64,000 nt of DNA from the NCBI GenBank assembly GCA_001579985.1, contig LRSR01010243.1, positions 51,698-115,697 on the forward strand, in the 5' to 3' direction. The position numbers were made by a program, and so were the translations under genes. A model generated the notes under the pieces. It was not told where the DNA came from and did no database searches. It saw only the letters and a list, made by a program, of their open reading frames with translations. Of this stretch, positions 1 through 11,980 are shown in pieces (the first letter of the stretch is position 1; each line of letters opens with the position of its first letter). This DNA comes from Hypsibius dujardini (taxonomy: Eukaryota > Tardigrada > Eutardigrada > Parachela > Hypsibiidae).

Positions 1-148
1 GTACAGTACACTAACATAAATCTATAGTTTGCCGTTTTGGTTTTTTAGATTGGCTTTAAAGTCGAGGGAGATGTGAAATACGGTCCATGGGACAAATTAT
101 AACAATGTTGGTCCTTGGGTTTTCCGTAGCAACTTCTGATTGAACAAC

Positions 149-890
149 CTGAATCTCAATTTTAAAAGTGATTCGGATAGCCATCAAAGTGGGCTTTCCA
201 GTGCAGAAAATATTTATCGATAGCACACACAGAGTTGAGGCAGGGGCTGCGAAGGCCAGTGCCAAAAGCTTTCCCGCACCTGATATACTTGATAATTCAT
301 TTTCACGGATTAAAGGATAGTTGCACTTAATACCTTGTATCAATATACACGAGGTGATGAGCAGCGGCGAAATTTATTATTGGCTTGCGACAAAATATTG
401 CAAGGTAGAAGAAAATAAGAAGATTTACATGTGAATTATTTCTACCAACGTTGCCATTACTTACATTTTTTAGCGTACTTATTTTGAAGCTTATCTATTT
501 TGAGTTTAGGATGTGCGACAAGTTAAATAGACTGTAGAAGACATCCTATATTGGTAGCAAGCCATTTAAGACATTGTCAAATCACCAGATAATCGACAAA
601 TTCCTTTGTTTAATGACCTATTACTAACCTGATGTTTGTTTGTCAAGTTGAGTGGCGGCCTGTCGGTCCAAGATCCCTCCAGTCAAGGGAACTCTAGCCG
701 ACTGCCAGCTGGAAACGGAAAGAGATCCACTCCCCATCATACCTGATGATGTTGGAAAAGCTGACGATACGGATGCACTCGGCGCCCATAAATAGGATCC
801 CACCACACCCATCGACATGAAGGCCAGTCCGTAGATTATCTCCAAAATACAACAGGCAATAATCCAAAAACGAGACTTTCCTGTCTTCAT
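149..890 (-). CDS. Possible two-exon membrane protein fragment, 3' end off or near window edge
   Basis: I do not recognise this gene. Exon 1 (890-629) opens with ATG in a good context (gagaaaATG) and encodes a basic start followed by a long hydrophobic stretch (FWIIACC to VVGSYL, roughly residues 8-34), then a Ser-rich segment. It ends at a CAG/GTTAGT donor in phase 1. A second segment (279-149) begins after a TATCAG acceptor, joins in frame and gives another hydrophobic segment (LLALAFAAPASTLCVLSINIF). Together they look like part of a small multi-span membrane protein. The next exon would lie at or beyond the left edge; a possible acceptor sits near base 24. The donor at 148 (GTTGTT) is weak. 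Spacing and splice phases fit, but no family motif supports it, so the call is tentative. Confidence 0.35.
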
Positions 891-905
891 TTTCTCCCCC
901 GTCAA

Positions 906-3900
906 AGAGAAAAAGAGATCGGCCTTGTTGCAGCTAGATAATTGGCGCTACATCTTTCAGTCAATGACAAACGAAATGAGGCAAATCTTCTTAGGCAGTT
1001 GAGCCGAAAATAAACTGCCAAATCAATTATGCTGGAGGAGTGGACTGCTGAGAAATGCCTTTCTCTCCTGTTGCGGCGGCATGGGTGCGTGATAAATTAG
1101 AGCAAAGTAGCTGGATGCATGTCGTCTTGGGAAGAGGGAAGGAGAAGCATGTGCGCGTGCGTTGACGACCGCGCCGTTAAGCTCGCGCCAACTCAAGCCC
1201 GATAAGCAAGACAATTTGAGATAGTTACAACCGGAGAAGGAAGGCCTTTCTTTAGAGCAAGGACGGAGAGCTTCCGTTTTGGTGGCTTTATATGCGGTGT
1301 GTGTGTGTGTATACACAAGCACAATCACCCATTGATTGTCGATCCGTCCGGACCTCTACTCTACTAAAGCTAAAGCCGAGTACTCGTTGAGGGACTTTGT
1401 CTAAAACTTGCACTGCCTGTGAAGCATCTTTAAGGGAAATCCTCGCACTGATGACTGAGAAGCGAGGAACCCGATAAGCCTCTAAGCCAAGGCAACTAAG
1501 AGTCCTAGTTCCTTCTCCTTTTTATCGACCGCATATAGTTAGAGTTAGTTAGTTATGCCAGCCTTAGAGGCTAACTGGGTCAATCAATGTTGCAACTGCA
1601 AGAGTGGGAGAGACAAGAAAAACATCCAATAAAAAGAGTACACTACATCCTTCTCGATTAATTGCTTAACGAGATTTTTCCGATAACGGCCCATCATCTC
1701 TCTCATCCTGGAGAAGCTGGTGCGTGAGTTCCTTTTTTGGATGGCCGCTTTTGTCGGCGAAGAGTGTACTAGTAGTTGTATACTCGCCTTGGGACTCGTG
1801 CCGTATCGTGCGTGTCGTGTCATATCGACGAAATATTTGAACTTGTACTTGAGACGGATATCCGCCACTACATACAATAGGACAACTCTTCTTAAACAGC
1901 TGCAAATTATTAAAAGGAACACTTTTGATACTGGGAAGATTTGGTGATGAGACCGCGAAATGGAACCACCTGCCTGCCTCTAGCATAAATAATGCGGATT
2001 AGTCACGCAGTGCCTATATCAGGACATATCCAATCCATACCAATTGTGCTGTCTGCTGTCTGGCCTCGACCGCGGTCACATAACCCTATGCGAGACCTAT
2101 CATACCAATAAAACAGGCAGAAAGACAGAGATTCAATGACATGGTCAGCGAACCTGAAGCAGATATATTATATACAGTTGCGCTCTTTTCTATCAGCGGC
2201 GGTTTCACCATTGGCCACATCGGGTCGTTGCCCCTGTCGGCCAAATAAATTACTTTTTCCCCTCCCCACTCTAGGTCGATGTTGATCCAGCAGTGTTTTC
2301 TAGTGCCTATATTTCAGTATCGGCACCACCGGCAATAATGGCTTTCTCATTCCTCTACTTTCTTCCGGCCGGTGTGATAGGCAGAAGGATCAAGGGGGAA
2401 TTCTCCGGGTAGATGACGGTGACAGCCTCAAGTCCGTCGGGCAAGGTCGTCTGCAAGGGTGATGATCCACAAACAGTTCTCGACTAATCCGGAGATCCTC
2501 GGGAAGACAAGGATGGCGACCTGGCTAGGTCCCCGCCACACTTACGATAAGGTTGAATTAACTTGATTGAGCCGCGAAACGAGAGAGAGAGAGAGAGAGG
2601 AATGTACCGTTTTACTGATAACAACGATGAAACTAATTCAACCCACTGTTTGCAGTTTTGGCTTTCGCGCCAGCGCAACACAGAATGACAAAGCGAAAAC
2701 TGTATCTGAGGGCAGCTTATCACACCGGGTCGTGCAGAGATGCTGCATGGTGTGTATTTCAGCGGCTTCTGACGGATATTTCTACGACTGGAAAGGAACA
2801 AACTATCCGCCTGATCTTGGCAAGGGTTTTCAGTGCAGACCATTCAATGGGGATGGGCGTGATCCTTCTTTCCATCCTTCTTGTCATGCCACAGTTGGAC
2901 TTATGCCCAAGGATAGAAAGTGGAAGATACCTCTTGACCGTTTTTGTTTGGGTCTGATGGGTCCGATGTTGATGCTGTGTTGGATTAAAATTGATTATGG
3001 GGTCAAGCCAGACCGCGCAGCTAGTATGCAAGGTGTGCGGAAGGTGCAATTTTGTCTACGTCTGTTGTGAAGATGATGTGAGATGATGGTGCTGAAATCA
3101 CCTTCTTCTACATTTTAGCTGACGAGCGTACCTCTCCATATTCTGACTCATGATAAATGACTCTTCCGATCAATTATTAAGGTGCCTTTTGGTTTCTGCG
3201 TAGACTTTACGGGAATTGAGTAGGAAGAGTTTTGTAGGAAAAGAGTAAAAATACATTCCTTCCAAGGCCTTCTGTATGACTTTACCTTAGTATTGAAGGT
3301 AAGATGGAAGGGTTAAGAAAAGCGCAACTGTCAACCGGTCATTAAGGGAGGAGAAGCATCACTGCTACAACTGCCAATGCTTGGTTTGCTCCTTCAGTTG
3401 CAAAGGTCACCTTTGCAGTAAGAGGTTCTGGTGTCGTCAGTGCCAGTGCCGACTTGATTGCACCATCTCAAAGCAGTAGCTGTGATTACATCAATCAATG
3501 TCTTTGAATTAAGTGAGGACAAGTTATGATTGTGATAATTGTTTTCTTTTACCACAAGATGGCTTTAGCTACTCCAAAGGATCTGCTGTTGACTGCATTT
3601 CTCATCTTCTCGCAAGATTATCATTCCAAACTGCTTCCTAATAAAGAGGAAAGAATGCTTCAATGTTAATGGTTGACTTAGCCAATGCTGCGAGAAGGAT
3701 GTTGAAGAAAGCAATCTTGACTACACAAGTGGAGTGCAATATACAGTACAGTAAGTATTCATCAAGAGGTTATATGGAGGATCGGCCTCTCTTGCAATTG
3801 CAATACTGCAACTTTCAATGAAAAGCTTCCACCGTAAGGTGGAACATTCTTTCTCTCTTATCTACCGATGCAATACTTTATTAACACAATAAGGACAGAA

Positions 3901-4301
3901 AAAGAGTGAGCACTATACCTCATCCCTCAGCCGATGACATTGTGAAGGACTCGATATTATCCATTGACCAGACAATTAATATCTTACCTCCACAGATACA
4001 TTTAACTTGATGAGTGAGAGTATACGTGGATTCAAGTGTTGTAACAGTTAACAGCCAATAATGCATTGGCGGAAAACACTACAGTAGCAAACCAAAAGAC
4101 TCATTGAGCAATTAAATATTCTGCCCATAAATCCCCCCCCAGAATGACCGATCTCCATTCGTCATTTAAAAGCATTTCTACAAGCCATTCCATACAATGA
4201 GATATAAGAGAAGAAAACAAATATCTCTACATTTCGTATAATTAATTGTGCCAAAAAGTCGTCTCAAAATAAATATATTTATATTCTGCCTGAAATGTCA
4301 T
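906..4301. other. Long stretch without a convincing gene
   Basis: About 3.4 kb with only unsupported open frames on both strands. It contains a short (GA)n run near 2580-2600. An open frame at about 2567-3070 (+) has no recognisable domain. Near 3340-3480 a short Cys-rich translation (pattern C-x2-C-x2-C-x3-C then further C pairs) ends in a stop and could be transposon debris, but nothing around it confirms a gene. The last few hundred bases are AT-rich and probably include the 3' UTR of the hemopexin-domain gene that ends at 4302. Confidence 0.5.
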
Positions 4302-7300
4302 TTAACAGTCAAAAAGACTTGTGAAGAGCTGAGGAAAACCAGACTTGATCTGAAAAAGAAGTTGAATTAGGATTTAGCCATATAGCAAAACGTAAATAAT
4401 GTGAGGAAGAGAAGTTACCTTTCCGGCTGCAGAGATACGCCACATATTTTGTCCACTGACAAAAGTCATTTCACTTCCCTTCCAGTCAGTATAAGCTGCA
4501 TTGATGACTGTCAACCCGGCTGGTAGGCCCAAAGTAGTAGTGGCTGTAGGTCCACGCGCTGGCGGAAACCTTTTGTGGTTGTACGAGAACACCTTCTCCC
4601 CTATAAAATTAGTTAACAAATCAAATGGACCATATACTGATTGTAAAAAGGATGCCATTTACCTCTTAAGAAATTCATATCGCCATTGGATTGTGGGGCT
4701 TGATAGACGGAATCGAATTGAGCAACGCCTGGGAAGCCATTGGGGACCTTCTTCGGGGAGTCGGCTGCCATTTGATAGTTATTGTCAAACTTCCAGTAGG
4801 TGTCCCTCTGTTTGTAATTTAATTATAATAAGCAGCATTTGTGATGTACATTTTCATTGAAAATGAAGTAAACTCTCATACCGAAAATAGAAATGTTGTA
4901 CCATCCTGCCTGGTGGTGGCCCCCGTAATCTGTTGGATCGTTGAATGGACTCCGGGCCACTTGTCCGAAATATTTCCCATCCACACAGGTTTCTGTTTCC
5001 CATTTTGACCTTCCCGAAGACCGAAAACAAGTCCACCTGAAAACATGAAGTAAGGTATAACGGCGTTTATAACTCATCCAAATCACCATCAAAATTTTGA
5101 TTCCCAAAATCATTCAAGTCTCAACTTAGGTAGGAACATCCATTTATTACGTCATTCATTTTTATTAGGCGACCCTCCCCCTAACGTCAGAGTTCGTCAG
5201 AATTGTTTTACACCCCCTAGATCTTCAATTTCTGACGTCAGAAACCAAAGACCCCTTCCACTACAGAAAAAACGTGAAATGAATCTTTATCACTCCGAAT
5301 TGGGCTTGTCCTCCATCAGGTCGCTACGCAGCTAGTCCGTCAAATCTGAAATTATAGGGATATACTCGGGGGACTCTGGTACGTGAACAGCGACCTCGTT
5401 ATCATCGCTCACGTCTTTGTAGTCTTCCTCCTGGTCATCCGGCGCACAGTGGGGACATTACAGGCGACCTGCGTGGTAAAGTATGCGCCGGACGTCTTGC
5501 AGACCATGCGATTCAACTTCCTACCCTTTCGCAAGGAGGGGCAGTAGTAATCAAACGGCAGTGCCGCATACTTTGAGCTAGGATCAAATGGTTTCAGCAG
5601 CATCTGAGTATCCAGTCCGTAAAATGTTCCCAGGCCTGTAGCGGGATCAGCAGTAACTGGTCCTTTTGGGCCGCTGACACAACGAATTGGAGGGGGTAGA
5701 AACCGACCAGGAAACACCTTGGGAAACGAAGATCGCCAACGACCGCGGCAGCACCGGCGGTCATTACAGCGCACAATCTGGGTGAAGTAGAGAGAGGAAC
5801 GCACATGCTTTGCCCTGAACTCTTCGTCCATTTCATTGTAGGCCGGGTTCCTCCGATGAGATGTAATTCCAAATTAAATTATAAATTATAAAACTAATTA
5901 ATTAATTAAATTAAATTCCAAAATTAATAATTTTTTTAAGTGTACTAGGTTCCCCAAAGCTGATGTCAGGACGCCGGCTTACCCCCCATCCCGTCCAGTC
6001 AGAGTTCGTCAGGTATTTTTCGACCCCCACCCTCTAACCAATACTGACGTAATAAATGGATGGTCCCTTAGGAGCCGATTTAAAGTCAGTTGAGAGTCAG
6101 TTTACTTGACTTACCAACAAAAACATGCATGATACCATCCTGCGTGACAGTGATGGCATCAGGGATGAGATTTGTCATAGGGCCACCACATAAAGCATTC
6201 CTGGCGTCTAACGCAGCTTGGCCTTCAGTGAGTTGAGTTAACTGTCTAAGGGCCGGTTGGCTTGTAGCGGTGATCCAAACTGGTCCCGGTTGCCCTGCTG
6301 CTGATGCTGAAGCTGCTCCTTGTTGGTGAGAAGTGCTAGACCAGGAGGTTTGCTGTGCTTGAGGCTGCACCACCACCGCTTGCAGTCCGTCCGTGGAGGA
6401 CGAACCAGAAAAGGCATAACCCGGCATCCCGATGACGGGTGTTCCTGCTGGTTGTTGTGAAATGGAATACGCAGCTGGAGCTGGCGGATTTTGATAACCG
6501 ACACCGTAATTGTTGGCAGAAACAGCACCGCTAAAGTAGCCGGAATTACTGGCTGGTGGTTGCACTGCAGCTATCGCTTTCATTGTAGTAGTAGGAATAA
6601 CGAGTGGAATAGAGGGCGTTGTCGCAGGAGGAAGTGGGTTGTACGGTGGATTGGTATAGTAAGGTATAACACCTGCAGCCCCTGGGAATGGGTTCAACGG
6701 ACGTATCCTTGTCGTACTTTCTATTTGCCGCGGTGGGACGGTGATGGTGTAGTTGTCGGGAGGAGGTCTCAATCCACCGTACGAGCCCACTCCGTAGGGA
6801 CCGAGGAAGGGATAGTTTATGGTTGTTCCTGTGGCTGAAGTTGAAGGGTTGGAAGTAGGTACAGGTGCAGTCACGTAAAAGGGAATAGTGAAGACGGGCG
6901 GAGCAATGGACGGAAGTTGAATGGGAGGTACAGTAATGGATTGAGCAAGGGTTGACTGAATCGGTGGTATGGTTATGGGTGGGAGAAAAGTGACATTCAA
7001 AGGAGCAGGAACCGTGACAGATGTCGTCATTACTGGAGGGACAGTTGGAGGAGCGAAGGTGCTACTAGTTGGGATTGCGCCTTGACCAGTGATGAGATTT
7101 TGAATCAAGGGTAGAAGACGTTCGATGAGGTTGAGCGGTAAGGAGAAGCAGACGACTTGACTCCCATTGCCGGGGGAAAGATTGATGGAGCCTGCACCGA
7201 CGGTTGGTAAAGTGGAGGAGGGCAAAGGGGATGCTGCAACTACGGTTGAGATGGGGGAAGAGGTGGTGGATGTGACGGGAAAGACGATAGCTGTTGTGGA

Positions 7301-8852
7301 ATTGGGAGTAGGGCTTGTTAAGCTGGTCAATGGGGTAGTGGAAACCCTCAAAGAGTTTGTGGAATTTGGAGCAAGACTTGCGATCGTCGTAGTTGAATTT
7401 GTTGTAGTTACAGCTGCCGTAAATGTGCTGTAAAAAATAAGTGATTAAGAATTGTCTTCCGTTGTTGAATCTGTTTTACCTCATAGCAATGGGTGGTAGG
7501 GTAGTTGGTACTGGCATCGTGGATGCTGCTGGGGGAGTACTACTCGTCCGCCCAAGATCGATGTTAATATTAATGACCAAAGACTGCTGGGTCGTGGTAG
7601 AAACCGATTGGGTTGACGCCACGGTTGTAGCACCACTTAGTGGAGGACTTGTTACCGGCCCCGGACTGGGTGCAATGGAAACCCCGTTCGGCGCAACGGT
7701 AGCGTTGTTCACAAGTGACAACGCTGTCGGTGGGATTGCCGATGGAATCGATGTAATGGGATTAGGTGCAACGGTTGCATTGGTAACCGATGGCAGTGAC
7801 GTCACAGGGACAAGAGTTACCCCTGCCTGTGTAACTGGGTTAAGGGGATTAGTGGCATTATTTCCACCTAAAAAGAACACTGACGGAAGGGTCGGTTGAC
7901 CGAGTGGAGTTACCGGCAGAGCTGTTCCATTAGAGAGAGGTGTTAAACTAGTCGGCGGGGGCGGGGTCGCAATCCCAGTCGAATTTACCCCTAACGCTGC
8001 CGTGGAATTCGGATTTGCCGGATTAACAGATGGGCTCGTGGTGTTGGCGTTGGTGGTGATATTAGATAAAACGATGGTCCCGTTGATGGTGGAATTACCA
8101 ATGACTTGCGTGACGGTCGTCCCGTTACCGGCTGTAACGATGGAATTTGAGGTTGAGTTGTTGGGTGATGTTTGATTGATGTTGACAGGACTGTCGTTGG
8201 CGGTTTGATTGGTTGGAGGGTAAAAGCCGGTCCCATTAACGCTGGTGGCATTGAAATTAGGGCGGATCGTCGTATTTGTCCCAGTTGAATTGGCAAAGGC
8301 GTTAAGGGTGTTGTTGAGAATGGAAGTCTGATTGGCCGAAATTGTAGCATTATTGGTCGTTAAATTTAGATTTGCTGTAGTTCCATTGAGTGAAACGGTG
8401 ATGGAGGAGTTTCCCGTGGAAGAAGTTCCGTTGATGGTGTTGGTTGTGGTTTGATTAGATGAAGTTGAATTGACCGAAATGGTAACGAGTGAAGAGTTTC
8501 CACTGGCAGAGGTTCCGTTGGAAAGAGCGGTTGAATTTGCGAAGATGCTGGTGATATTAGTTGAGGTTCCGTTAAGTGAGATGACTGATGAGGAGTTTCC
8601 ACTAGGATTGGTGGAGTTGATGGTGAGATTGGCTGAAGTGACATTGACAATTGGTCGAGTTGTGTTGATGGTTGTATTAACTGACAATTGACGGGTCATC
8701 GTATCATCCCCGTTTATTAAGCCATCTTCCTCGTCTGCATACTCACATGAAACCGAGGTCCAAATTAAAATCCAGCAAAGTAAAGTATACAACCCGCGAC
8801 GACCGCAAAGCAATTGTCTCAAATCAAAAATGACCAATTTAAGAGAAGACAT
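4302..8852 (-). CDS. Secreted N-glycosylated stalk protein with C-terminal hemopexin domain
   Basis: Six exons: 8852-7480, 7427-6115, 5036-4882, 4807-4663, 4600-4419, 4349-4302; total 1,071 codons plus stop, with all phases matching. ATG at 8852 gives a signal peptide (hydrophobic LYTLLCWILIWTSVSC). Exon 1 is a Thr/Ser/Asn-rich stalk with about 40 N-x-S/T sequons. Exon 2 is Pro/Thr/Ser rich and then enters a hemopexin-type domain. That domain opens with a Cys (NALCGGP), contains repeat strands ending in F/Y-x-F or YWKFD-like motifs, and closes with a terminal Cys (SLFDC), the usual disulfide-closed propeller layout. No metalloprotease domain is present, so it is not an MMP. It is probably a matrix or cell-surface mucin-like protein; vitronectin and PRG4 pair hemopexin repeats with long stalks in a comparable way. 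The 0.94 kb transposon at 5129-6067 lies inside intron 2. Confidence 0.82.
5129..6067 (-). mobile_element. TIR DNA transposon copy 1 with Cys-rich ORF remnant (PIF/Harbinger-like ends)
   Basis: The ends are inverted repeats: left GGAACATCCATTTATTACGT and right, reverse complemented, GGGACCATCCATTTATTACG. Further inverted similarity follows (CTGACGAACTCTGAC and TGACGTCAG motifs). TTA flanks both sides (5126-5128 and 6068-6070), a 3-bp TWA duplication as PIF/Harbinger elements make, although three extra bases sit at the left end. Inside, on the minus strand (about 5831-5409), is a Cys-rich frame shared with the copy at 16711-17671. It has C-x4-CC, an FLPPPIRC motif, a YYCPSLRKGRK motif and a C-x2-S/C pair. 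A 1-base difference from copy 2 near 5465 shifts the frame, so this copy is probably broken. It sits inside an intron of the hemopexin gene, in the same orientation. No transposase domain is visible, so it may be non-autonomous. Confidence 0.78.
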
Positions 8853-11800
8853 TTTGAAGGAGAAACTGTGGTGGCATGGGACGAATTGTCGTCCCAAAAT
8901 ATTTGGTTGTCGCCTTTTCACCTGTTTGGAAAAGGCGTCGGGGGAAAAAAATGTAAAAGCGGATGTGACCTCTTAAAAATGTTGAGCGTAATTGTGCAAT
9001 GTTTGCAGTCCACATATGGATGGTGTGAATTGGCAGTTGAATAACGACTTGCCGGTAAAAGCTCAAGTGGCTGCGATATATGTTTCTATACTGTAAGATA
9101 TCGGATAGGGTTTGAACTTGTGTGACACTCTTGGGACACCCGACACCCTTCGGGAGGGGGTACCGGTAGAATCGCACTCAACGCGCTCGATGAGAAGATA
9201 TTACGCAAGAAGAATATTGCTAGAATGCAGCTACCCTCTCTTGCTTATGTACCAGTAACAACATTTACATGCCATCTTCATGCTGCTTCGTTTTATTAAA
9301 AAACAAACTCCAATACTTTATTGAGCAAACTGGTAAAAGGATTTTGAAATGAAATTGGTCCTCGTTGTTGGCGGATCATAAGGAAAAGTAAAGACAATCA
9401 TCCAAACGAAAGAGGAAAAGATGAGGAAAGCATAGCCCGCAGTTTCCGTCTTGTACTGTACCATTTTCATATATATATCTCATAGAGTGTGCGCTGATTT
9501 ATGCTACGTTCATAATCCGTGTCAGATGCGAGATGCCAGGACATTTGTGCATAGTCATTGTCAGACGGCACTTTTGCGAGTTTTGCGATAATGCTCGCCA
9601 AACATTGCGAGATGCAAGGACGTGACGTCAGTGCGAGAAAAGCTGTCTGACACACATGTTTATACAGATAGTTGTCGGTCAGAGCAATCACGTAGCTTGA
9701 CAATTCATAGTCCAAGGAAATCACTGCAGGCATTCCATTTTTTACAGTAATTTCTTTTTAAAATTTTGAGTCATGCTTTTCAATAAACATTTGCCGAGGA
9801 AAAAAACAAGCTGTTGATACTGTACCAGCAGCTTGTCCTGGTTGCAGCACTATGACAACTTAATATAACAGGATAATAAATTATTATTTGAAAAATACAA
9901 TAGCAACCAGATGAAACTGGAGAACAAGTTGAAAATACAAGTTAGATTGTCTCCCTTTATCTCTCTTTCTGGTGTTTGTTTTTGGATTATGCGCTACCGC
10001 AAGTACATGTGAGGTCAAGGTCTCCGTTTTCTCTATTACAAAAATCTATCAGGCTTGAAAAAGAACCTCCTAGATTAAGCCAGATCAATGAAACTGACGT
10101 ATAACCCGCAACCACTGCCTCAATGTAATTCAATATCAGCCCGACACCCTAAATGCAAATCAAGCTTCACGGAACCAAGGGTAAAGAACCCTCACAGAAG
10201 AGTTCCTTTTCGTGTGGTTTGCCGTACGTAGTCGACAGCCGAGATAGACGTCCAGGAAATGGGAAAGTCGTTTAAAAATGCATTTGATCTGGCAGTTAGC
10301 CCGCCATTTGGATGGCTTCGTGCTCCTTCCTCCCATCATCATCCGAGACATTGTAAAGCGCTTTCCACCCTTCTCTTCCCTCTCTCTCTCTCGTCTTCCT
10401 TTTTCAACCAACAGAAGGAAGGAAGGCAGGAAGGCAGGCAGGCAACCCAAGCAAAGCACTCCACAAGGATCGAGAAACAACCGCGACAACTGCTGCGAAG
10501 GGCTTGAATGCTTTTGAAGGCCATGACATCATGCTGTGCAGAGGAAACGAGTGACGGCACGTTTCTTCTTCTTTTTCCACCCAACCATCCTTAATCCATT
10601 ACACCGGTACTAGCAGTAATATTCCTGCCAAAATGAGTGACGGATAAAAAATGGACGACCCTATTCCAGTACATTCACAATCACATGAAATTCCCTTTTT
10701 TATGTCCTTGTCCATAAGCGTATCCACAAAATGACCTCTTCGCCCGCTGAGTGAGTAATTTGTTTGTGACATTTACACATGGCAAATCTACATCGGATGA
10801 AGGATCAAGGGATGAGGCATGCTCCATTGATGCAGTGTCTTTAATAACTGTAAAGTGTTCCAGCAGCAGCAACCTTGAGAGAGGACGTCACACTGTGACA
10901 GGCTCATTTGCTTCGCCTCATCGAAAAGCTCAAGCAAGTCATGGTGAGAAAGTCATTTCCGTCCTAGCGGGATGTTTTTTGGATTGTTCTTTTACAGGAC
11001 GACCATTTAAGAAGACTATTTATTAGGGAGCGACAAATTGCCAATGGGCCGAATTGGTAGACAGAAAGGCCGACAGTATTCAGGCAGCCAAGCAAGCAGA
11101 CGGACAAGCAGACACCTACACAGACAAACAGGTAGATATATAACAAACAGACAGACACACGGAGATCTGCTCAGGCCGACAGCCAAATTGCCTGGTCTTG
11201 TGGATGCAATAATGAGTAAGATACAGAGCGAGACTCCGAGAGTAGACCTTTTATTGCCCTTTGCTTGCCGTAAATATTTGGCCTGTTTGTGTGTTAATGT
11301 GACACAGTCAAGGCAAAGCGTATTTACTTTTGCAGCTTCCGCTATCCGAGAATAGTCACTTCCTCTTTCCCTTGGCATTCCCTATTACTTGCTGGCACAG
11401 TTCCCCGATCCAAACAAGTCTGGGCAGGGCTAAAGCTTTGGGCCCAAACATTCCAGACAGGCAGGCAGGCAGACAGATCGAAGCCCTTGACACAAACAAA
11501 TCGATTGGAGCAAACAAAAAGTCTGCGCTTCAATATTGAAGAGAGGAAGATTTTTTGATTGTCTGATATCCTGATTGTGCGATGGCCGAGAGAAGGCATT
11601 ACATAGAGGGCAACGGAGGGGAGAGCTGGCTCCCTATTGACTCAAGATCCAGCCCGCGCTTTGCTCTGTATAAAAGGACAAGCTCTTCTTGAGCTATAGC
11701 CTTGAATTGTAAGCTCCTTTCGACGCCATCTCCTGTAAAGCGGGAGAGAGAACGCTGCGCACAGAGAGCCGCTTCCTGTTTTAAGAGATCCGGAAGGCAT

Positions 11801-11980
11801 ACAGGAAGGAAGTTTAATGCCTTCCCTTTCTTTCTCCCAATCTCTTTTCAAGACCTACTCACTCACTGTACAGCCACGCTATCTGTTATATAGTCTCAAT
11901 GCGTTGATGTCTCTGGCCTTTTCCTTCCTTTTTTCCACCAAACAGTTCGTTTATCTTTTCTCATTTTGATAATATTATAG
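8853..11980. other. Intergenic region, no supported gene
   Basis: About 3.1 kb between the start of the hemopexin gene (-) and the first recognised exon of the Kv-beta-like gene (+). It has a (TC)n run near 10380-10400, AAGG/CAGG repeats near 10420-10445, and degenerate CAGA/GACA tracts near 11060-11160 and 11450-11475. An unrecognised 5' exon of the Kv-beta gene may lie here. A reasonable donor (CATG/GTGAGA) exists at about 10943, but its phase does not fit the 11981 exon. Other open frames show no family features. Confidence 0.5.

Noticed and set aside
1584-1986. Several overlapping open frames on both strands
   Set aside because: Mutually overlapping and without recognisable features.
7167-8691. 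Plus-strand open frames over the hemopexin-protein stalk
   Set aside because: Reverse-strand shadows of the repetitive Asn/Thr/Ser codons.
10160-10584. Overlapping open frames on both strands
   Set aside because: Low-complexity AAGG/TCTC DNA; no conserved motif and no splice support.
11038-11378. CAGACA-rich stretch as a possible array of spaced repeats
   Set aside because: Degenerate microsatellite; no uniform repeats and spacers, so not a CRISPR-like array.
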